Shown here: positions 7,993-15,536 of the stretch, piece by piece
Layout: each line of letters opens with the position of its first letter
Position numbering within the stretch: the stretch's first letter is position 1
DNA from: Lachnospiraceae bacterium
GTDB taxonomy: Bacteria > Bacillota > Clostridia > Lachnospirales > Lachnospiraceae
DNA length: 19,045 bases
Reading direction: 5' to 3'
Assembly (NCBI GenBank): GCA_017437205.1
Contig: JAFSBP010000182.1
Span: 1 to 19,045, forward strand
Notes under the pieces: generated by a model
Told to the model about the DNA's origin: nothing
Databases searched by the model: none
The model's input: the letters and a program-made list of their open reading frames with translations, nothing else
Program-made: the position numbers and the translations under genes

Positions 7993-8619
7993 ATGGGTAA
8001 ACTGATTCGTTACACAACTATCGCTGAGGGCGGGCAGGATGAAATCATTGAAAAAAAATCCAGATTCATCGCCACCGTGCGTCCCGTCTCTACTGAGGAG
8101 GAAGCCATCGCCTTCATCGACGAAATGAAAAAGAAATATTGGAATGCCAGCCACAATTGCTCCGCTTACTCGGTTGGAATTACAAATCCGATCCAGCGTT
8201 GCAGCGATGATGGTGAACCCGGACTGACTGCAGGCAGACCGATGATGGATGTGATCAACGGTGCGGGTCTGACCAATCTCTGTGTTGTGGTGACCCGCTA
8301 TTTCGGCGGTGTACTTCTCGGCACCGGCGGACTAATCCGCGCTTATACCGCGGCAGCCAAGGCCGGAATTGATGCCAGCCTGATCCTCGAATGTATCCCC
8401 GGATATCACATGAAGATAACCTGTGATTATACATTAGTTGGAAAACTGCAATATCTGATCGCCACCGAAGGCTTAAACTGCCTGTCCACCGACTACACGG
8501 ATGTTGTCACCATGACCATTGCTGTCCCCGACGAGGACATTACCAGAGTCCGCGAAACATTTATTGAGGCGACAAACGCCCGCATTACTTTAGAGATATC
8601 CGATGAACTCTATTTGTAA
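7993..8619 (+). CDS. yigZ: YigZ / IMPACT-family protein
   Basis: The 208-residue protein has the two-domain layout of bacterial YigZ/YvyE: an N-terminal IMPACT (UPF0029, PF01205) domain and a C-terminal DUF1949 ferredoxin-like domain (about 135-205). The signature is complete: NASHNCSAYSVG (51-62), RCSDDGEPGLTAGRPM (69-84) and VVVTRYFGGVLLGTGGLIRAY (98-118). Eukaryotic IMPACT modulates the eIF2-alpha kinase GCN2. The bacterial role is poorly defined; nucleic-acid or ribosome-related functions have been suggested. It starts eight bases after argH behind AGGTGA, so it is probably co-transcribed. Its last codons (TTG TAA) overlap the first of three TGTAA repeats that precede the PBP gene. Confidence 0.93.
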   Translation: MGKLIRYTTIAEGGQDEIIEKKSRFIATVRPVSTEEEAIAFIDEMKKKYWNASHNCSAYSVGITNPIQRCSDDGEPGLTAGRPMMDVINGAGLTNLCVVVTRYFGGVLLGTGGLIRAYTAAAKAGIDASLILECIPGYHMKITCDYTLVGKLQYLIATEGLNCLSTDYTDVVTMTIAVPDEDITRVRETFIEATNARITLEISDELYL

Positions 8620-8641
8620 CATCTTGTAATGAATTTGTAAT
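8615..8641 (+). promoter_or_regulatory. Predicted WalR (YycF) binding site upstream of the class A PBP gene
   Basis: TGTAAT (8625-8630), five bases (gaatt) and TGTAAT (8636-8641) match the WalR consensus TGTWAH-N5-TGTWAH at every position. A third half-site, TGTAAC (8615-8620), lies ten bases upstream of the first, overlapping the yigZ stop codon. The repeats are therefore phased at 10-11 bp on one face of the helix. The site ends ten bases before the poor -35 region of the PBP promoter, a sensible place for an activator. Confidence 0.6.
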
Positions 8642-8650
8642 CGTTTTGCC

Positions 8651-8679
8651 ATTAATTTTTCACAGTTTAAGGTTATAAT
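8651..8679 (+). promoter_or_regulatory. Probable activator-dependent promoter of the PBP gene
   Basis: A perfect -10 box TATAAT is at 8674-8679. Seventeen bases upstream the -35 position (8651-8656) reads ATTAAT, a poor match to TTGACA. A strong -10 with a weak -35 just downstream of a WalR-like box suggests dependence on an activator. The predicted start near 8686 gives a leader of about 55 bases. Confidence 0.5.
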
Positions 8680-8740
8680 AATCATTGATGTAAATGTTTA
8701 TTTATCTAATTTCTACTGTAATCCGGTAGGAGGAATTTTT

Positions 8741-11527
8741 ATGAATTATGGAAGTAAAGGAACCCGCCGTGCTTTGACCGCGATTACTTCAAAAAAAATC
8801 CGGCGAAGGACCGGCATTAGTTCCGGTATATTTAATCTATCAATTCTTACGATCTGCTGTATCGTAATCCTGATCGCCAGCCTTGCATTGGGCGTATATC
8901 GGGGTATTATTGACAGTTCCCCTGACATTGGCGACCTGGAGTTCTCGCCCACAGGCGTGGCTACCACGATTCTGGACAGCGATGGAAATGTGATTCAAAC
9001 ACTGATCAAGTCCGGTTCAAACCGGGAAATTGTCGAATACGATCAGATACCTAAATATCTTGTAAATGCCTTGGTGGCCATCGAGGACGAACGTTTTTGG
9101 GAACACAAAGGCATCGACTCCCGCGGTATCCTCCGCGCGCTGTTCCGCGCCGTCACCTCCGGCTTTAAGGAAACGGAGGGCGCCAGCACCATCACCCAGC
9201 AGCTTCTCAAAAATGCTGTATTTGATGGAGGTGCAGAGTCCAACCTCGGCAATATGCTGATCAGAAAGCTGCAGGAGCAGCATTTGGCTGTCCAGTTGGA
9301 AAGCCAGATGGACAAAACGATCATCATGCAGCACTATCTTAATACGATCAATCTGGGCAATAACACTCTGGGTGTTCAATCTGCGGCACAGCGTTATTTT
9401 GATAAAGATGTCAGCGATCTGACTTTATCTGAGTGTGCAGTCATCGCTGCTATCACGCAGAATCCTTACTATTGGAACCCCATTAAGTATCCGGAAAATA
9501 ACGCCAAACGTCGGGCTACCATTCTGGACTACATGGAGGAGCAGGGAAAAATCACTGCAGAGCAGAAAAAAGAAGCTCTCGCCGATGACGTATACACCCG
9601 AATTGCCGAAGTAAATGCTGCTATCGTAGAGACGAGTAACGTTTACAGTTACTTTACCGACACAATTATCCGCATCATGATCGATGATCTGCAGACCAAG
9701 GCAGGCTACTCTGAGGCAGACGCCTACAATCTTTTGTACAGTGGCGGCCTCACCATTCAAACCACCTTGAACTCTTCCATGCAGGCGATTATCGATGAAG
9801 AGATCAATAACCCTAATCACTATATCAATCAGGACTACTATGGTTCCCCGGGCAATCTTCTGCTCCGCTACGGCATCGACTCTTATCAATTGTCCGTCAC
9901 TCGTGCAGATGGTAAGACCGAGCATTTCATGGAAGGCCATGTTAAGCTTTGGTACTTAAATGAATATGGCGGAACCAATGAGGACTTTTTGTTTGACTCT
10001 GTTGAGGACGCGGAGCAGTGTGTTGAAGAGTACAAGAAAGCACTTCTTAAGGAAGGCGACAAAATTATCGGTGAAAACTTAAACGTTCTGATTCAGCCCC
10101 AGACTTCTTTTGTTCTGATGGATCATAATACAGGACATGTTTTAGCGATTTCCGGCGGCCGCGGTGAAAAGACCCACAGTCTCAGTCTAAACCGCGCAAC
10201 CGATACTCTTCGCCAGCCAGGCTCCACGTTTAAGGTTCTGGCCGGCTTCGCCCCTGCTTTAGATATATCGAGCGCAACACTGGCAACAACAGATTATGAT
10301 GCTCCCTATGCGGTAAACGGCAAACAGATCAACAATTACTGGCCGGCCAGCTGGGTATGGCCGGACGGCTATGTAGGATACTCAAACATTCGCCAGGCAA
10401 TCATCTACTCCATGAATGTTGTGTCCACAAAAATCTTCATGGATGTGGTTCAGCCACAGCTGGGATATCAGTATCTGCTTAATTTTGGTTTTAGCAGTCT
10501 TGTAGAGAATCGTGTTTCCTCTGATGGCAAGGTATTTACCGACCTTACCCCCACGCTCTGCCTCGGTGGACTTACCGACGGTGTATCCAATCTGGAGCTC
10601 ACTGCCGCATACGCCACCATCGCAAACAAGGGAATTTATACAGAACCGATCTTCTACACAAAGGTTCTTGACCGAAATGGAAAAATCATCATCGACAATA
10701 CCCCTAAATCTCACACGGTGCTGAAAGAATCAACCGCATTCCTACTCACCGATGCAATGAAAGAATCCATCGGCGTATCCAAGCTGTTTAATACCGGTAT
10801 CTCCTCCGGTTCCTTCGTTTGCGAGATTCCGGGAATGTCTGTTGCCGGAAAAACCGGTACCGCTTCCGACAACAATGATTCCTGGTTTGCCGGCTACACG
10901 CCTTACTATACTGCCGGTATCTGGATGGGGTACGATGACAACGGTGCACTGTCCAGCGCGGCGATTTCCCGCGTAATCTGGCAAAAGATTATGGCACGTA
11001 TCCACGAAGGACTTTCTGATCCCGGATTTGGCGAAGCACCGGAGGGCGTGACCAAAGCTCTCGTCTGCAAAAAGAGCGGAAAACTGGCAATTGAAGGTGT
11101 CTGCGATCAAGATCCCAGAACCATTGCCAGCCCCAACTGCACATTTGTCTACGAGGAGTATTTTGCAAAGGGCACTGCTCCCACAGAATACTGCGACTGC
11201 CACATTGCCCTCACCTTCTGTAACGCGACCGGCAAGGAGCTTTTGGCAACAGAAAATTGTTCGGAAGATCACTTGACTACCAAGGTTTATATGGTCATCC
11301 GTGACAAGGATAAACTGCCGGTAAAAGAAGGTTCAACCGAATCCACCGAAAGTAATTCACCGATCTTCGGCGACGAATTTGTGCGGGATCCAAATATTCT
11401 GACAGCGGATGAAAAATACACTGTACCCGAAGATGTTTTGGAGAATGAATGTAACTGTCATGAGCTTGAAGAAGCTACGGAGGATATGACCGGAGAGTCT
11501 GACGAAGAATCCACAGAGGAAGAATAA
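8741..11527 (+). CDS. Class A penicillin-binding protein (bifunctional PBP1)
   Basis: The 928-residue enzyme polymerises glycan strands and crosslinks peptides on the outer face of the membrane. AGGAGG lies seven bases before the ATG. A short basic cytoplasmic tail precedes a membrane anchor (about 31-55). The GT51 domain carries IEDERFWEHKGID with catalytic Glu115, then GASTITQQLLKN, QHYLNTINLGN, and AAITQNPYYWNP. The transpeptidase domain has all three motifs: PGSTFK with nucleophile Ser495, Ser557-Met-Asn559, and Lys704-Thr-Gly-Thr. After about residue 770 comes an unusual extracellular tail with nine cysteines, including CDC and CNCH, then an acidic Glu-rich end. No key residue is missing. 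The gene sits alone between the WalR-like site and a strong terminator, so its expression is probably set at its own promoter. It is the main PBP1 candidate of this window rather than a sporulation-specific one. Confidence 0.95.
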   Translation: MNYGSKGTRRALTAITSKKIRRRTGISSGIFNLSILTICCIVILIASLALGVYRGIIDSSPDIGDLEFSPTGVATTILDSDGNVIQTLIKSGSNREIVEYDQIPKYLVNALVAIEDERFWEHKGIDSRGILRALFRAVTSGFKETEGASTITQQLLKNAVFDGGAESNLGNMLIRKLQEQHLAVQLESQMDKTIIMQHYLNTINLGNNTLGVQSAAQRYFDKDVSDLTLSECAVIAAITQNPYYWNPIKYPENNAKRRATILDYMEEQGKITAEQKKEALADDVYTRIAEVNAAIVETSNVYSYFTDTIIRIMIDDLQTKAGYSEADAYNLLYSGGLTIQTTLNSSMQAIIDEEINNPNHYINQDYYGSPGNLLLRYGIDSYQLSVTRADGKTEHFMEGHVKLWYLNEYGGTNEDFLFDSVEDAEQCVEEYKKALLKEGDKIIGENLNVLIQPQTSFVLMDHNTGHVLAISGGRGEKTHSLSLNRATDTLRQPGSTFKVLAGFAPALDISSATLATTDYDAPYAVNGKQINNYWPASWVWPDGYVGYSNIRQAIIYSMNVVSTKIFMDVVQPQLGYQYLLNFGFSSLVENRVSSDGKVFTDLTPTLCLGGLTDGVSNLELTAAYATIANKGIYTEPIFYTKVLDRNGKIIIDNTPKSHTVLKESTAFLLTDAMKESIGVSKLFNTGISSGSFVCEIPGMSVAGKTGTASDNNDSWFAGYTPYYTAGIWMGYDDNGALSSAAISRVIWQKIMARIHEGLSDPGFGEAPEGVTKALVCKKSGKLAIEGVCDQDPRTIASPNCTFVYEEYFAKGTAPTEYCDCHIALTFCNATGKELLATENCSEDHLTTKVYMVIRDKDKLPVKEGSTESTESNSPIFGDEFVRDPNILTADEKYTVPEDVLENECNCHELEEATEDMTGESDEESTEEE

Positions 11528-11541
11528 TATTTACGTAAATA
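11528..11541. repeat. 14-bp perfect palindrome after the PBP stop codon
   Basis: TATTTACGTAAATA begins on the base after the TAA stop and is perfectly palindromic. It is next to the terminator stem. On the minus strand it supplies the TTATTTAC stretch that follows the hairpin, which may help termination of spoVAE transcripts. Confidence 0.45.
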
Positions 11542-11542
11542 A

Positions 11543-11582
11543 CGGCAGTGATAAAGTGAGCTATCTGACTTTATCACTGCCG
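11543..11582. terminator. Bidirectional terminator between convergent PBP and spoVAE
   Basis: A perfect 15-bp stem (11543-11557 with 11568-11582) encloses a ten-base loop. On the plus strand it is followed by CTTCTCTATTTTTT, a good tail for the PBP transcript. On the minus strand it starts six bases after the spoVAE stop and is followed by TTATTTAC. It serves both convergent genes. Confidence 0.92.
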
Positions 11583-11587
11583 CTTCT

Positions 11588-11944
11588 CTATTTTTTCATT
11601 TTCGGTTTAAAGATCAATGACGCCAGATAACCGAAAATCAGCGCTCCGGATATTCCGGCAGCACTGGCCTTGAAACCACCTAAGAATAAGCCGAGAAATC
11701 CCGACTCATCCACAGCCTCTTTCACACCCTTCCAAAGAGTATTCCCAAATCCAAGCAGCGGGATTGTTGCCCCCGCACCAGCCCACTCCGCAAACGGTTC
11801 ATAGAGCCCAATTGCTCCCAGAACTGCCCCGGAACAAACCAACAACACCATCACGCGCCCCGGTAGCAGTTTTGTCTTATCCAAAAGGATCTGCACGAGT
11901 GCGCAGATAGTTCCTCCCACCAGAAAGGCCTTTAAATAGTCCAT
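11588..11944 (-). CDS. spoVAE: Stage V sporulation protein AE (SpoVAE)
   Basis: This 118-residue integral membrane protein has AAGGAG (11956-11951) six bases before its ATG. The family sequence is clear: LVGGTICALVQILLDKTKLLPGRVMVLLVCSGAVLGAIGLYEPFAEWAGAGATIPLLGFG is the canonical SpoVAE core (quoted here in part: residues 9-68), and the helix FKASAAGISGALIFGYL lies near the end. SpoVA proteins form the inner-membrane channel that loads dipicolinic acid into the forespore and releases it at germination. The gene follows spoVAD by 56 bases and is most simply read from the forespore-type promoter ahead of spoVAD. Its basic C-terminus (KPKMKK) is expected on the cytoplasmic side. Confidence 0.93.
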   Translation of the reverse strand: MDYLKAFLVGGTICALVQILLDKTKLLPGRVMVLLVCSGAVLGAIGLYEPFAEWAGAGATIPLLGFGNTLWKGVKEAVDESGFLGLFLGGFKASAAGISGALIFGYLASLIFKPKMKK

Positions 11945-12000
11945 ATAGCTCTCCTTTTCCCTTCTTTATATATTTTCTCACTGATGCGATTCAAATGCCG

Positions 12001-13002
12001 TCACGCCTCAATTACGAGTCCGTGGGCAATTCCGGGGATGCTCTGTCCCTCATTGAAGCTCACCGTGGATAGCAATGCTCCCGTGGGAACAAACAATACC
12101 CGCTTCCACTCACCGGATTTCAGTTTGGGAAGTACATAAGATGTCAACACCACCGCGGAGCAACCACATCCACTTCCACCGGCATGGGTATCCTGACTGC
12201 TGCTGTCAAAGATTTCAATTCCGCAGTCCATGTGCCGATCGCGGATATCGTAGCCCTGACTGTCCAAAAACTCCTCCAGTATCTGTTTTCCCACTACACC
12301 CAGATCCCCGGTAATGATCCGGTCATAGTCCGCCGGGCATCGTTCAAAATCCTGGAGATGCTGGCAGATTGTGTCAGCCGCAGCCGGCGCCATACATGCT
12401 CCCATATTCATCGAATCCTTCAGCCCCATGTCCACAATCTTTCCCGGAGTGATTCCCGTCACTTTCGGACCATTTCCACTTTTAGAAATCACTACAGCAC
12501 CGCTTCCGGTCACTGTCCATGTGGCGGAAAACGGCCGCTGATTGCCATATTCCAACGGAAAGCGAAACTGCTTCTCAGCGTTGGCAAAATGACTGGACGC
12601 AAGAGAAACCACCCGGTCAGCATAGCCGCCGTCCACCAGGATTGCCCCTAAGGTCATCGCCTCACCCATAGTCGAGCATGCACCGTAGAGTCCAAACAGA
12701 GGAATCTCCAAATCCATCAAACCGAACGAGGTCGCGATCAGCTGCCCTAGGAGATCGCCGGCCAACAGATAACGGATATCCTTATTCTTAAGCCCCGCAT
12801 TTTTTATCGCTGACTCTGCCGCCTTTTGTTGAAGCTTACTCTCCGCTTCTTCCCACGAGGAAGCGCCAAGCATCGGATCCTCCTCAATCTGTTCAAACAT
12901 ACTCCCTAGCGGTCCATCTCCCTCCTTCTTTCCAACCACATTACCGTGGCCGATGATTATCGGAGGATGAGAAAACTCTATACTTGCTTTGCCTTTCTGC
13001 AT
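12001..13002 (-). CDS. spoVAD: Stage V sporulation protein AD (SpoVAD)
   Basis: The 333-residue protein has a thiolase/ketoacyl-synthase-like fold and full family length. Recognisable features are the N-terminal SHPPIIIGHGNVVG segment, GPLGSMFEQIEEDPMLG, YGACSTMGEAM with Cys109 at the thiolase active-site position, SSHFANAEKQFRFPLEYGNQRP, and the C-terminal STVSFNEGQSIPGIAHG. SpoVAD is the soluble SpoVA subunit that binds dipicolinic acid at the forespore membrane and is required for its uptake. The ATG at 13002 is preceded by AGGTGG at seven bases, but that site lies in the 3' arm of a 20-bp hairpin (see the terminator and SigG promoter entries). The usual upstream partner spoVAC is not adjacent; the gene upstream is a codB-type permease. 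Repression by sequestration in read-through transcripts is inferred. Confidence 0.95.
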   Translation of the reverse strand: MQKGKASIEFSHPPIIIGHGNVVGKKEGDGPLGSMFEQIEEDPMLGASSWEEAESKLQQKAAESAIKNAGLKNKDIRYLLAGDLLGQLIATSFGLMDLEIPLFGLYGACSTMGEAMTLGAILVDGGYADRVVSLASSHFANAEKQFRFPLEYGNQRPFSATWTVTGSGAVVISKSGNGPKVTGITPGKIVDMGLKDSMNMGACMAPAAADTICQHLQDFERCPADYDRIITGDLGVVGKQILEEFLDSQGYDIRDRHMDCGIEIFDSSSQDTHAGGSGCGCSAVVLTSYVLPKLKSGEWKRVLFVPTGALLSTVSFNEGQSIPGIAHGLVIEA

Positions 13003-13053
13003 ACAAAAACCACCTGTTTTTTCTTCCTATTATGGAAGAAAAACAGGTGGTTT
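13003..13053 (-). terminator. Long hairpin terminator of codB, overlapping the spoVAD leader
   Basis: The arms 13034-13053 and 13007-13027 pair over about 20 bp (one bulged A) around a six-base ATAATA loop. On the minus strand the second arm ends in a run of five T (13009-13005). It begins about 20 bases after the codB stop. The 3' arm holds the spoVAD Shine-Dalgarno AGGTGG, so any transcript crossing the whole hairpin would hide it. Confidence 0.88.
13010..13015 (-). promoter_or_regulatory. spoVAD ribosome binding site inside the hairpin stem
   Basis: AGGTGG (13015-13010) is seven bases before the spoVAD ATG and pairs with CCACCT in the 5' arm (13045-13050). It is hidden in transcripts entering from codB and free in transcripts that start at or after the loop. 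Confidence 0.7.
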
Positions 13054-13057
13054 ATGT
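13028..13057 (-). promoter_or_regulatory. Predicted SigG (forespore) promoter of spoVAD-spoVAE
   Basis: CATAATA (13034-13028) matches the SigG -10 consensus CATNNTA fully. ACATA (13057-13053), 18 bases upstream, matches the -35 GNATR at four of five positions. The -10 is formed by the hairpin loop plus one base. The predicted transcript start, near 13021, falls in the 3' arm and gives a leader of about 19 bases with the ribosome site exposed. spoVA genes are known SigG targets in Bacillus. Confidence 0.6.
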
Positions 13058-13073
13058 ATTGTTTTAATATAAT

Positions 13074-14315
13074 TTACTTTTTCTGTACGAAATGTCCCAC
13101 TACATAGCAAACTGCTGCTACAGCCATGCCGTTCAGGGAAGGAATTCCCACAGCCACCAGATTTGCAACTACTGCGCCAAGGATAACGCCTGCAATCGCA
13201 AACCAGTTTACAACCAGAGTGTTCTCTCTGCCTTCCTCGTAATCTTTCTTGTTCAGGAAGTAGCCAAGGATCAGGATGATACCTACAGGCGGAAGAGTAC
13301 AGTTCAGTACATTCAGCCAATCGCAGAAGTTGTTGTACAGCCAAACAGCAGTTACCGTACCGATGATACCGGATACCAGAACCATAGGCTTTTTCTTAGT
13401 ATTAAAGATGTTTGCCAGACCAAGGCCGCCGGTATACAATGCGTTGTCGTTGGTGGTCCAGATATTGAGGCCCAACACAAGAACTGCAAAGTAGAACATG
13501 TTCAGATTGATCATTACCTCGAAGATATCGTTTCCGCCTACGAAGATGTGAGAGATCGCTCCGAAGAAGAACATCAGGGAGTTACCCAGGAAGAATGCCA
13601 CAACGGTGGTGATAAAACCGGACTTTCCGGATTTTGCGAAACGGGTAAAGTTGGGCGTTGCGGTACCACCGGATACGAAGGAACCGATAACCAGACCTGC
13701 ACCTCCGATGATGGTCAGAGAACCGCTGGACTTTGCAAACTGGTCAATAATGGTTCCTTCTCCCATCATAACTGCCTTAATCATTGCTACCGTACCGAGA
13801 ACCGCCACCAGCGGAACTGCCACGTAGCTTACGATGGTCAGGGACTTGATACCAAAATATGCGGAAGCAGTCATACAGATACCTGCCAGAACAACCAGTC
13901 CATACATCGCAATCTGGCTGTCACCGAGAAGCTGCTTTGCCACAGGAATGGCAAACATCGCCAAACCTACACCGAACCAGCCTATCTGCGTAAAGCTGAT
14001 CATTGCTGATGAAAGGTAGGAACCCTTGATACCGAAAGAACGCTGCGCCAAAAGATCCATGGACAGACCGGTCTTCGCACCTACATAGCCAAGAAGTCCG
14101 GTGTAGAGACCTAAGATTGCTCCACCGACCAACAGAGCCCCGATAAAGCCCCAGAAATCAAGACCCATGGCCAACTCCTGCCCTGCCCACATACTTGCAG
14201 AGAAGAAAGTGAATCCTAACATGATCATAAACATCGTCAATATACTTCTTCTCTGACTCTTCGGTACCGCTGTTGCGGAATAGTCAATATCCACTTTTTG
14301 TTTTTCGTTTCCCAT
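13074..14315 (-). CDS. codB: Cytosine permease, NCS1 family (CodB-like)
   Basis: The 413-residue membrane transporter has about twelve helices and the length of E. coli CodB (about 419). The N-terminal AVPKSQRRSILTMFMIMLGFTFFSASMWAGQ, LGLYTGLLGYVGAKTG (partial quotes of conserved segments), the SFGIKGSYLSS segment and TQIGWFGVGLAMFAIPV follow CodB closely. NCS1 permeases (PF02133) take up nucleobases with a cation. Cytosine is the best guess for the substrate, though related members carry hydroxymethylpyrimidine or other bases. AAGGAG precedes the ATG by 11 bases. It is the last gene of the Nudix - PRTase - permease operon and is followed by a strong hairpin terminator. No codA cytosine deaminase is adjacent, so the pathway partner would be the PRTase-like gene or an enzyme encoded elsewhere. 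Confidence 0.9.
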   Translation of the reverse strand: MGNEKQKVDIDYSATAVPKSQRRSILTMFMIMLGFTFFSASMWAGQELAMGLDFWGFIGALLVGGAILGLYTGLLGYVGAKTGLSMDLLAQRSFGIKGSYLSSAMISFTQIGWFGVGLAMFAIPVAKQLLGDSQIAMYGLVVLAGICMTASAYFGIKSLTIVSYVAVPLVAVLGTVAMIKAVMMGEGTIIDQFAKSSGSLTIIGGAGLVIGSFVSGGTATPNFTRFAKSGKSGFITTVVAFFLGNSLMFFFGAISHIFVGGNDIFEVMINLNMFYFAVLVLGLNIWTTNDNALYTGGLGLANIFNTKKKPMVLVSGIIGTVTAVWLYNNFCDWLNVLNCTLPPVGIILILGYFLNKKDYEEGRENTLVVNWFAIAGVILGAVVANLVAVGIPSLNGMAVAAVCYVVGHFVQKK

Positions 14316-14355
14316 TTTTTTACTCTCTCCTTTTGTATTTATGGTTCATATTTTG

Positions 14356-14411
14356 ATGATATCCACGAATTGCTTCGTACTTCGTACTTTCGCAACCCCT
14401 GTTGATATCAT
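14356..14411 (-). promoter_or_regulatory. Structured intercistronic element between PRTase-like gene and codB
   Basis: On the minus strand ATGATATC (14411-14404, overlapping the upstream stop codon) pairs with GATATCAT (14363-14356). Inside, GGTTGC can pair with GCAATT and a tandem GTACGAA repeat gives a small GTAC-gaa-GTAC hairpin. It could be a folded RNA element (processing, attenuation or ligand sensing) or a DNA operator, since TGATATCA at 14403-14410 is itself palindromic. No T-run follows and the codB ribosome site is outside it. Confidence 0.4.
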
Positions 14412-15499
14412 ATCATATACTTCTTCAACGCGGTAGTAAACTCTCTGATTCGAGTCTGTGCGATCTCCTTCAGCGTTACACCTTCCAGACTTGCCCAGTA
14501 TGCCTTTTCCTGCTCGTAAAGCTCACGCGCTTCCTCCACAGGAATCTCCTCATAGTGCTGATAACCGATCCAGTCCTCAAAGCTTACAGGAGTCACATAA
14601 CCGAGACGCTCGTCGGTGAATGCCTTGAAATCAATCCGATCCGCCAGTTCCTCAATCTCTTCCCAGTATTCCAGAACCTCATGCACATGATCGGCGATCT
14701 CATAACGTCTCGCTCCGCCATCGTAGATGATACATTTCTCAAACAACGTATCTCTGGAAGAAAGACTCTGTCTGCGGTATGCCGGAGCAAGCAAACCTTT
14801 GGCCCAGTAGAAATCCACATTACAAACCTGAATTCCTGCCACACCCTTATCCTGATAGCAGTTAAACATTCCCTCATAATATACACCGATGAATCCCTCA
14901 AATTCCGGCCAAAACTCACGAAACTCTTTGGTCAGACGCTCCATGATCTCGATGCCTTTAAATCCACCGATAGTAAACAGGATAATGTTGCGAAGCTTCG
15001 CTCCGTGCTTGCGATAATGCTCGGTCACATAGCGCAGGCAATGTACCAGGGTATCTCCGCTGGCCACGATATCTCCGATAAGCAGTGTACTGTCCGGAAC
15101 CATCGCAAGCTTACTGTACTTGATCTCCAGCCCGGCAATCTCCGCCTGATGGAACACACGCTCACTCGACAAAAAGCTAATGTCGTGCACGCGGATTTTC
15201 TCCCGATAACAGCTCTCCTCCAAAGGATAATTCAACGCTCCGCGCAAGATTGAGAGAATGTTTGCCGAACTCACCAAACCCTCTCCCTTAAAATACTTCA
15301 TCATCCGTGTAGTAGGCTTCAACATACAATTATATACGTCAAATCCAACAATTTCCGGCTGATTCAGCAGATTTCTCGTACCTTCCTCCGATACCACATA
15401 ATAGCGGTTCAGGTACTCTCTTCCGGTCACACGGTAGCAATCCACTCCGCTATCAGAAAATACCGGCGAAAGCTTTGTTCCTTCCAACAACTCAAACAT
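14408..15499 (-). CDS. Phosphoribosyltransferase-like protein of unknown substrate
   Basis: The 363-residue cytoplasmic protein has AAGGAG nine bases before its ATG. The centre carries LLIGDIVASGDTLVHCL (about 139-155), which fits the acidic PRPP-binding loop of type I phosphoribosyltransferases (usually DDxxxTGGT). An upstream SILRGALNYPLEE (83-95) resembles the ILR(A/G)G segment of uracil PRTases, and an IILFTIGGFKGIE strand-turn follows. About 130 further residues at the C-terminus are rich in Glu, Tyr and Trp (EDWIGYQHYEEIPVEEARELYEQEKAYW) and match nothing I recognise. It is clearly longer than uracil, adenine or orotate PRTases (180-240 residues), so it is not one of these simply renamed. 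Placement between a Nudix hydrolase and a cytosine-type permease points to nucleobase salvage, but the substrate is unknown. Confidence 0.6.
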   Translation of the reverse strand: MFELLEGTKLSPVFSDSGVDCYRVTGREYLNRYYVVSEEGTRNLLNQPEIVGFDVYNCMLKPTTRMMKYFKGEGLVSSANILSILRGALNYPLEESCYREKIRVHDISFLSSERVFHQAEIAGLEIKYSKLAMVPDSTLLIGDIVASGDTLVHCLRYVTEHYRKHGAKLRNIILFTIGGFKGIEIMERLTKEFREFWPEFEGFIGVYYEGMFNCYQDKGVAGIQVCNVDFYWAKGLLAPAYRRQSLSSRDTLFEKCIIYDGGARRYEIADHVHEVLEYWEEIEELADRIDFKAFTDERLGYVTPVSFEDWIGYQHYEEIPVEEARELYEQEKAYWASLEGVTLKEIAQTRIREFTTALKKYMI

Positions 15500-15536
15500 G
15501 CCTCTGCTCTCCTTATCTATCGTTAAATATCTACAA

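Noticed and set aside
8615..8641. PhoP box reading of the repeats on the minus strand (TTACAA)
   Set aside because: The Bacillus PhoP consensus TTAACA fits less well, and in the other direction the WalR consensus is matched at every position.
13092..14009. A 305-codon open frame on the plus strand
   Set aside because: It lies antisense inside codB, has no recognisable domain, and the minus-strand frame encodes an intact CodB-type permease.
14402..15253. A 283-codon open frame on the plus strand
   Set aside because: It is antisense to the PRTase-like gene, has no ribosome site or domain, and follows from codon bias of the real gene.
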